A stretch of DNA of 11,796 bases. Origin: Deferribacteres bacterium. Lineage in GTDB: Bacteria > Nitrospirota > Thermodesulfovibrionia > UBA6902. Every line of letters starts with the position of its first letter. The stretch's first letter is position 1. The translations under genes and the position numbers were made by a program. The notes under the pieces are model-generated. The model did no database searches. It had not been told where the DNA came from and saw only the letters and a list, made by a program, of their open reading frames with translations. Below are positions 6,528-11,796 of this stretch, one piece after another. Location: contig JAADFS010000041.1 of assembly GCA_013152795.1 (NCBI GenBank), positions 1 through 11,796 of the forward strand, written 5' to 3'.

Positions 6528-7646
6528 TTAGAACGAATAACCCGTCACCCAGCCATAACTCCAGGAAGCAGGTGTAGTAGATGGATAATAACCCCCTTCA
6601 GGTATGTGAGGCTTCTTGGGGTTACTTGCATCCGTATCGCCGACCGACGAGATTGTTATCTCTTTTTTACTTCCGTTGAAAGCATTTCCTGAAAAATCGT
6701 GAATCAATGCACCCGTGTTATCATTAAAGCGCCAGTAGATTTTCAGATCGGAAGTACGCATACAGGCACCTTCTATCCCGAGTTCCTTGTTCCAGCAGTT
6801 AGCGATTTCAGTTTTTGTCCTTGCAACGTCCCAGAGCCTGAACTCATCTATAATCCCTTCAAACCTCGTTGTTATATCGAGACTGTCTACCTCAAAGTCA
6901 GCCTTCGTGTATTCGCCATAGCCATAGGGCTTGGTTGCAACCAGTTGCCCTATCCCCATTCTCTCCTTGTTAACATCATAGGTAGGGGCGACAGCAAAGT
7001 GATAATCGGTCGTTGCGCAATCCTTGAATTGACCGTTTATATAAATATCCAGATGAGGCATTTCAGATTCGCTTCCGTCACCTGCGCTGCAAGCAGCATG
7101 GACTGCAGAATGGTCCTCATTAACAAGCACACCAGCAATATGAGTCCACCCCCCGCTGGTGATTTCCACAGTGCCACCGCTGACACTATATGTATTGTTT
7201 GGATCATTTGTACTTCCACTGGTGGGTATCCTTATCCCGAATTTCGGTTCATTATCCTTAACCCACATTATCACCCCGCCTGAATCATATTGTGAAAAGA
7301 TGGCTCCGTTTAATTTAGTTTCATCCCATGCTGTGGTACCGTCATCAGTTGCGCTGGCGGCAACTTTGCTTTTTACCATTGCCTCAATAGTAAACTCTGT
7401 ACCGGCCAGACTTGGAAGGTCCTTGTTTGCAAGAGATTTAAGCGCCCATACAGTACCTACAATTGCTTCAGAGGATGAGGTGGAAGCACTGCTGAAATCA
7501 ATTGCATAATTTCCCTCATCCAGAAGCTCAATTTTCTGTTGTGGGCCGAGGCCGCAGCTTATAATGATGAATCCTGCACACAAAACTATAATAGCTGCGA
7601 TCAGAATTAACAGCGACTTACTCTTAGCTTGCTTTAACGTTTTCAT
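6528..7646 (-). CDS. LamG/concanavalin A-like domain lipoprotein
   Basis: The product is 372 residues. The N-terminus is a lipoprotein signal: basic start (MKTLKQAKSKS), hydrophobic stretch at about 12-29, and lipobox I28-I29-S30-C31 followed by Gly. It should be lipidated at C31 and sit on the periplasmic or outer face of the envelope. The rest (about 45-335) is a LamG-like jelly roll. Typical words are GTEFTIEAMVK, FSQYDSGGVIMWV, GWTHIAGVLV, LDIYINGQFKD, the hallmark FEGIIDEFRLWDVART and LKIYWRFNDN...HDFSGNAFNG. Cysteines in ANCWNKELGIEGACM may form a disulphide. The C-terminus is rich in Tyr, Trp and Ser. Such domains usually bind glycans or proteins; no catalytic residues are evident. The start is firm: AGGAGGGG lies 5 nt before the ATG. 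It is a single-gene unit with its own promoter and terminator. Confidence 0.9.
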   Translation of the reverse strand: MKTLKQAKSKSLLILIAAIIVLCAGFIIISCGLGPQQKIELLDEGNYAIDFSSASTSSSEAIVGTVWALKSLANKDLPSLAGTEFTIEAMVKSKVAASATDDGTTAWDETKLNGAIFSQYDSGGVIMWVKDNEPKFGIRIPTSGSTNDPNNTYSVSGGTVEITSGGWTHIAGVLVNEDHSAVHAACSAGDGSESEMPHLDIYINGQFKDCATTDYHFAVAPTYDVNKERMGIGQLVATKPYGYGEYTKADFEVDSLDITTRFEGIIDEFRLWDVARTKTEIANCWNKELGIEGACMRTSDLKIYWRFNDNTGALIHDFSGNAFNGSKKEITISSVGDTDASNPKKPHIPEGGYYPSTTPASWSYGWVTGYSF

Positions 7647-7659
7647 AATATCCCCTCCT

Positions 7660-7683
7660 ACAAAGGTTATTACAAAGGTTATT
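7660..7683. repeat. Perfect 12-bp tandem duplication in the lipoprotein leader
   Basis: ACAAAGGTTATT occurs twice head to tail, directly abutting the Shine-Dalgarno of the lipoprotein gene. On the mRNA strand it reads AATAACCTTTGT twice, then AGGAGGGG. It may be a recent slippage event or a pair of sites for a leader-binding regulator. Confidence 0.75.
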
Positions 7684-7716
7684 AAAAATTATTATCATGG
7701 TCAGGCAAGACGTTTA

Positions 7717-7745
7717 ACTATACATATTTCTCCTGAAAATGTCAA
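7717..7745 (-). promoter_or_regulatory. Sigma-70-like promoter of the LamG lipoprotein gene
   Basis: The minus strand has TTGACA (7745-7740), a 17-bp spacer and TATAGT (7722-7717, 5 of 6). The predicted start near 7710 gives a leader of about 64 nt that includes the 12-bp tandem repeat. It lies in the short gap after the ligase stop codon. Confidence 0.72.
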
Positions 7746-7777
7746 GGTTTTTTAAAAATTTACGCAAATTCAACCGG

Positions 7778-10075
7778 TTAATAAATCGGTAAACTTTTTA
7801 TCTTCCCGGAATACGTTCCGGGATCCAGTTCAGCGGCTTTATCTGCATGTCTGCGGGCATTCTCCACGTCACCGGTCTTGAGGTATGCCTGCGCCATATT
7901 GAAATGAAAGTCGGCGTTTTCAGGGGCAATATCCAACAATTCCCTGTAGAACAGAATCTCTTTGTCAAAGTTCTTCATCTCAGCGGAAGCGCCGGCGAAC
8001 ACTAAAAGCTCGTCAATAGAAAATACCGGTTTCCTGCCGGAAGATACATCATCATCCCTTGACATCCTGATCCTCCTGACCGCCTCCATTGCACGGTTCA
8101 GCATATCTTCCCTTGATGCCAGCAACCCGCCCAACGCCAGCTTTAAACGTGCGGTATCATTCTGCGGGTCAAGCTCAACATCCGGCGCAAGTGAAATGAT
8201 ATTTCCATAATCCTTCTTGAGGATATAATTATCAGCCAATGCATAATAAAGCCACTGATACTCGGGATTCAACTGCAGGCACTTCCTGATAAGCGCCTCC
8301 TCCCTGTCAATAAAGGAAGAGTCAAAAAATGCCACCTTGTGATAAAGTTTGATTAAATATGTCCAGTACGTTAAATTGAGGGGGTCTGCTGAAACCAGCT
8401 TTTCCATTCTTTGCAGCGTCATTTCAACAAGTTTCGATGCATCTTTCTGGGTGAACAGTCTGTTATTCAATATAAGCAGGGATACATTAAACATTTTCAT
8501 GGTGATCTCGGAATCGCCGAATGTCTCGTATGACAGGGCCTTGCGGAAATAATCAAAGACTGTTGAAAGTGACCCGCGATCTTTCTGTATTGAAACGGAT
8601 ACCCGGTTTAACCATTGAGCGGCCCTCAGGGGTTTGTAATTGGCAAAATAAGCCGCGGCGGAAAAAAACAGAAGCGCGCAAAGAGTCGCGCCGATAAATT
8701 TAAACTTAATGTTTTCCGTATCTGAATATTCCATACTTTTACTTTTATCAGTGGCGGTGTTATATGTATTACAATTGTATGACAGATATGCCAGTAAAGC
8801 AAAAAATATCAAATACGTGTTAATAGTATCAAAAATAAAAAGGTTCTGTATAAAATAAACGGCAAGGGCCGTGGCAATAACAACAGTCTCGCCCTTTGCA
8901 ATCGTATTTTTGTTGTATGCCTTCTTTAAGCAATAAAAGGCGGTGCCGAAAATCAACAGGTAGGAAAACAATCCTGCAAAACCGGCATTTATCAACCAGT
9001 GCATGATAATATTGTGCGTCCGGTCCATCCAGGTCCATATCATCTCGCTGTATGGCACCGGCGTAACAGAATATACGTCGATTAAACCTTCCTGTCCCCA
9101 GCCCAGTAGCGGCCTTTCCCTGACACCATCCCATGCAACCTCCCATGCCCTGAGCCTTGATTTGGCAGACCTGCCGGTAAACATCCTTTTAAACCTGTCA
9201 GAGGGGCTTTCATCACTCCGGGGGCGTGAAAACATCCAGTCCCGATTGATAAATCCCGAATTGTCAACGGTGAGAAAGAGGGCCGACAAAAGAACTATAG
9301 CCGCTACGGATACCACGACGGCTCTCCTGAAAATCCTTTGTCCGGTTGCGCCTGATCTTGTATAGATAAAAAGAAGACCGAAAATAATCACTCCGGCGAT
9401 CACGGACAGGATAGCCCCCCGTGTGGCTGTCAGGTAAATAGTCGCAAGGTGCAATACAACGATCAGGAGATACAGGAACCTCACATAATGCTTCCCCGTA
9501 TTGGAACATGCAATTAATGCGAGGAATACGGACAGCAACAGATAGGAGGCGAGAAAAGGGGGATTGCCCAATGTGCTTGAAACCCTCTCGCCGTATATTG
9601 GAATTACAATGCCCGCGGAGGGTATAACAAAGGCATATAAAGCAACAATCACACTTACCGCCACAAAGATGTTGAAAAAAAGCATCCATTCTTTTTTCGT
9701 TCCAAGGACACTTTTCAGAATCATAAAATAAAGAACCAGATGCAGGATCGTGATATAACCTTCCATCCGCTGATAGTTCGACCAGAAACTCTTATACGGA
9801 TTAACCCCTGTCATGTCCGCCACGCCGACAATAAGGGTAAATACCAACACCGACAGTAATATTGCGGAGCTTTGCGGGCGGTACCGCCGGTTTAAAACCA
9901 TAAGGCCGGCCCACAAAACAGCGGCAGCCTCGACCAGAATCCTGAATGCAAAGTTCTTACCTGTAACAAAGGGAAACACCAGCGATGTGGAGATATAAAA
10001 CGGTATGAAGGGAATAAGAAAAACAAGTATCTTTATCCCCAGCAGATAAGTTTTTTCTGTTTTTTTATAGAGCAT
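7778..10075 (-). CDS. O-antigen ligase/Wzy_C family membrane protein with C-terminal TPR region
   Basis: A 765-residue inner-membrane protein. About a dozen hydrophobic segments fill residues 10-432 and one more lies at about 460-480. After it comes a soluble region (about 485-765), presumably periplasmic. Its helical repeats end in a good TPR (NADFHFNMAQAYLKTGDVENARRHADKAAELDP). Ligase-family landmarks are STLGNPPFLASYLL, TATRGA (R219), SRLRAWEVAWDGVRERPLLGWG (R309) and DRTHNIIMHWLINAGFAG (H354). These correspond in type to the Arg and His residues needed by WaaL-type ligases, which transfer polymer from undecaprenyl diphosphate to an acceptor. Fusion to a TPR tail suggests a polysaccharide or glycoprotein ligase or polymerase; PglL-like protein glycosylation is an alternative. 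It starts 27 bp after the helicase stop, so it is probably co-transcribed with it. The Shine-Dalgarno is poor. Confidence 0.88.
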   Translation of the reverse strand: MLYKKTEKTYLLGIKILVFLIPFIPFYISTSLVFPFVTGKNFAFRILVEAAAVLWAGLMVLNRRYRPQSSAILLSVLVFTLIVGVADMTGVNPYKSFWSNYQRMEGYITILHLVLYFMILKSVLGTKKEWMLFFNIFVAVSVIVALYAFVIPSAGIVIPIYGERVSSTLGNPPFLASYLLLSVFLALIACSNTGKHYVRFLYLLIVVLHLATIYLTATRGAILSVIAGVIIFGLLFIYTRSGATGQRIFRRAVVVSVAAIVLLSALFLTVDNSGFINRDWMFSRPRSDESPSDRFKRMFTGRSAKSRLRAWEVAWDGVRERPLLGWGQEGLIDVYSVTPVPYSEMIWTWMDRTHNIIMHWLINAGFAGLFSYLLIFGTAFYCLKKAYNKNTIAKGETVVIATALAVYFIQNLFIFDTINTYLIFFALLAYLSYNCNTYNTATDKSKSMEYSDTENIKFKFIGATLCALLFFSAAAYFANYKPLRAAQWLNRVSVSIQKDRGSLSTVFDYFRKALSYETFGDSEITMKMFNVSLLILNNRLFTQKDASKLVEMTLQRMEKLVSADPLNLTYWTYLIKLYHKVAFFDSSFIDREEALIRKCLQLNPEYQWLYYALADNYILKKDYGNIISLAPDVELDPQNDTARLKLALGGLLASREDMLNRAMEAVRRIRMSRDDDVSSGRKPVFSIDELLVFAGASAEMKNFDKEILFYRELLDIAPENADFHFNMAQAYLKTGDVENARRHADKAAELDPGTYSGKIKSLPIY

Positions 10076-10102
10076 CTCGGTAATCGTTATTATACCTTAA
10101 CA

Positions 10103-11650
10103 TCAGAACAGCCCCATCTGCTTATCCTGTTTCCGCCTCTTGTCCCTGCCGGCGACAACCGTCCTGTGAATGAATTCCCCGGGAACCTCGCTGATAAAGG
10201 GCGATGGCGAGAGAGCAAGCCTCTGGCCGTACAGAAATCTCTTTCTTGCATGTATGAGAAAGAGCTCATCCGCGGCCCTCGTCATACCGACATAGAATAA
10301 CCGCCTTTCTTCTTCCATATCAACACTGTCCTGATCATGATTCAGGGTATACGGGATTATGCCTTCCTCAACCCCCGCAATAAATACGACACTGAATTCC
10401 AGTCCTTTTGCCATATGGAGTGTCATCAGTGCCACGGCATCCGCCCTTGGGTCAAAGAAGTCGGCAGGTGTCATGAGCGCGGCCTCATCAGCGCTGATGC
10501 CGGCGGTTTCGACCGGGGGCGCGGAACGGCCTATCACCTGGTAGGGAATGCCTGATTTAATAAAGGCATCCTCTATTGCCTTTGCCTGGGCATTCGTCCT
10601 GAAGATCACGGCGAAGTCGGCAAAGGAATAAGACGTGTCCGCAGGCTCCCCGCGCGGGGCCGTGTGTCTCATCTGATAATGGCTTGTTCCCCCGATTCTA
10701 CGCTCTATCTCCCTGATTATCATCTCTCCTTCCATCCGCTCATCGGGGACTGAGATGATCCTTACCGGCCGGCCTCTTTCCCTGACCGTGCAGATTTTCC
10801 TGTCTATCCTTCTGGCATTGTTTTTTATCAATGAACCGGACGCACCCAGTATCGTGCCTGTTGACCGGTAACTGTCGGAAAGAAATATCTTTCTTGCGCC
10901 CCTGAAGTCTTTTTCAAAATTCAGGAAGCTGTCCATATCCGCTCCCCTGAATGAATAGATGGCCTGGTCCGAGTCACCGACAGCGCAGATATTGCCGGCT
11001 GACCCGGCCAGCAGGGCCAGTAATTTATACTGCGCCGGGTTTATATCCTGGTACTCATCCACTATGATGTACATGAACCTTTCCCTGTATTTTTCCACCA
11101 GGCCCTTTTCAGCGAGCATACCGAGGGGTTGAAGTATAAGGTCATCAAAATCAAGGGCGGACTCTTTTTTCAGCGCAGACTGATATGCTTCATAAATATC
11201 CTTTATTTCATCATCAACCCTCCCTGCAAGACCCTTGATCCGGGATATCCTTTCGGCAACCTGCCGGGCCTTGGTGCCGGATTTCTTCAACAATGCCTTA
11301 ACCAGACTCACCTGTTCATCCCTGCCGAGGATGACGAAATCATCGGAGAGGTTCTCCTTAAGTATCCTGAGGCCGAGGAGGTGAAATGTGCCGATAAATA
11401 TCCTGCTGCATCTGCTGTCCAGCACAGCCTCAGCCCTCTCCCGCATCTCCCTTGCCGCGCGGTTGGTGAATGTCACGGCAAGGATATTTTCAGGAGAAAC
11501 CCCCGTGTCAATGAGATATGCTATCCTGCGTACAATGGTAAGGGTTTTGCCCGTGCCAGGGCCTGCGACAATGAGCAGGGGACCGCTGACAGCAGTTACC
11601 GCCGCTTTCTGGGAATCGTTCAGTTTATGGAAAATACGGGACGTGCTCAT
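10103..11650 (-). CDS. Compact UvrD/PcrA-type superfamily 1 helicase
   Basis: A 515-residue 3'-5' DNA helicase-like protein with the full SF1A motif set. It has a Q-motif (LNDSQKAAV), motif I (AGPGTGKT, K35), Ia (TFTNRAAREM), II (DEYQD, D198-D202), III (GDSDQAIYSFRGA), IV (DSYRST), V (TLHMAKGLEF, 410-419) and VI (YVGMTRAADEL, R458). E. coli UvrD is 720 residues. The shortfall lies between YQVIGRSAP (about 378) and ADAVALMTLH (about 403), where UvrD, Rep and PcrA carry the 2B subdomain; here a linker of about 25 residues bridges it. The C-terminus QMGLF resembles the beta-clamp-binding pentapeptide QL(S/D)LF. No Shine-Dalgarno precedes the ATG, and an in-frame stop lies shortly upstream with no other start between. 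Upstream gene of the pair with the O-antigen ligase gene. Confidence 0.92.
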   Translation of the reverse strand: MSTSRIFHKLNDSQKAAVTAVSGPLLIVAGPGTGKTLTIVRRIAYLIDTGVSPENILAVTFTNRAAREMRERAEAVLDSRCSRIFIGTFHLLGLRILKENLSDDFVILGRDEQVSLVKALLKKSGTKARQVAERISRIKGLAGRVDDEIKDIYEAYQSALKKESALDFDDLILQPLGMLAEKGLVEKYRERFMYIIVDEYQDINPAQYKLLALLAGSAGNICAVGDSDQAIYSFRGADMDSFLNFEKDFRGARKIFLSDSYRSTGTILGASGSLIKNNARRIDRKICTVRERGRPVRIISVPDERMEGEMIIREIERRIGGTSHYQMRHTAPRGEPADTSYSFADFAVIFRTNAQAKAIEDAFIKSGIPYQVIGRSAPPVETAGISADEAALMTPADFFDPRADAVALMTLHMAKGLEFSVVFIAGVEEGIIPYTLNHDQDSVDMEEERRLFYVGMTRAADELFLIHARKRFLYGQRLALSPSPFISEVPGEFIHRTVVAGRDKRRKQDKQMGLF

Positions 11651-11657
11651 AAAAATT

Positions 11658-11685
11658 ATTTTACATCTGCATTAAAATACCGCAA
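11658..11685 (-). promoter_or_regulatory. Possible sigma-70 promoter of the helicase gene (leaderless)
   Basis: The minus strand reads TTGCGG (11685-11680), 16 bp, then TAAAAT (11663-11658, 5 of 6). Only 7 nt separate the -10 from the ATG, so transcription would begin at or next to the start codon. That fits the absence of a Shine-Dalgarno. Confidence 0.45.
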
Positions 11686-11701
11686 CCGCCATTTTAATGC
11701 A
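11668..11701. repeat. Perfect 11-bp inverted repeat over the helicase promoter
   Basis: TGCATTAAAAT (11668-11678) and ATTTTAATGCA (11691-11701) flank a 12-nt spacer, with centres 23 bp apart (about two helical turns). One arm sits between the proposed -10 and -35 and the other just upstream of the -35. This geometry suits an operator for a dimeric repressor. It does not resemble the CTGT-N8-ACAG LexA box. Confidence 0.65.
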
Positions 11702-11711
11702 AATAAACTGC

Positions 11712-11728
11712 AAGCATTTTCCTTGCCA
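11712..11728 (-). promoter_or_regulatory. Weak sigma-54-like -24/-12 element
   Basis: The minus strand reads TGGCAAGGAAAATGCTT. The GG-N10-GC spacing of sigma-54 promoters is exact, and the match to TGGCAC-N5-TTGC has two deviations. It would start a helicase transcript near 11700. One such site can arise by chance. Confidence 0.22.
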
Positions 11729-11767
11729 GAACCTTTACAAGGCACACCCTGTATGATAGACTAATTT

Positions 11768-11796
11768 ATGCTTAAGAGCAGATTTTTCTGGATTAT
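11768..11796 (+). CDS. Possible start of a divergent gene, truncated by the window edge
   Basis: An ATG opens a frame that stays open to the edge (MLKSRFFWI). A basic, then aromatic-hydrophobic start is common for membrane proteins. A -10-like TATGAT lies at 11752-11757, with no good -35 and no Shine-Dalgarno. Nine residues are too few for any assignment. Confidence 0.22.

Noticed and set aside
1..11796. An anti-phage defence island, CRISPR array or mobile element.
   Set aside because: No array, transposase, integrase, toxin-antitoxin or defence-type effector is present; the helicase is UvrD-like with no nuclease partner nearby.

Overview
The window looks like a chromosomal segment of a Gram-negative bacterium of middling G+C content. 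It carries a lipoprotein with a lipobox, a polytopic O-antigen ligase-type protein, and a sigma-54-type response regulator. That mix fits Nitrospirota or Desulfobacterota, but no marker gene is present to settle the lineage. I see no tRNA, rRNA, CRISPR array or insertion sequence.

Layout. Positions 1-2391 (+) hold the 3' part of a sensor histidine kinase joined by an ATGA overlap to an NtrC-like response regulator (receiver, PAS, AAA+, Fis-type HTH). The regulator is split by a 4-bp tandem duplication exactly in its Walker A codons. Tail-to-tail with it, 4316-2431 (-) encodes a cytoplasmic alkaline-phosphatase-superfamily enzyme. Its last 37 expected residues are out of frame through a second small indel. 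A gene-free stretch of about 480 bp (4317-4795) holds a degenerate intergenic repeat, a 10-bp inverted repeat and probable divergent promoters.

A B12-domain radical SAM enzyme follows at 4796-6238 (+), with its own strong sigma-70-like promoter. The stretch 6239-6527 contains a nested palindrome, a second copy of the intergenic repeat, and a near-perfect bidirectional terminator. On the minus strand come a LamG-type lipoprotein (7646-6528, own promoter), then a two-gene unit: a compact UvrD-like helicase (11650-10103) followed 27 bp later by an O-antigen ligase/TPR membrane protein (10075-7778). A possible divergent gene begins at the right edge.

Functionally this is a mix of signalling (two-component system), envelope and surface functions (ligase, lipoprotein), an unassigned radical SAM enzyme, an unassigned phosphodiesterase-like hydrolase and a DNA helicase. 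They do not form one obvious pathway. No clearly new multi-gene system is visible. The points most worth a second look are the two frameshifts in neighbouring genes, the helicase that appears to lack its 2B subdomain, and the paired repeats that bracket the radical SAM gene.
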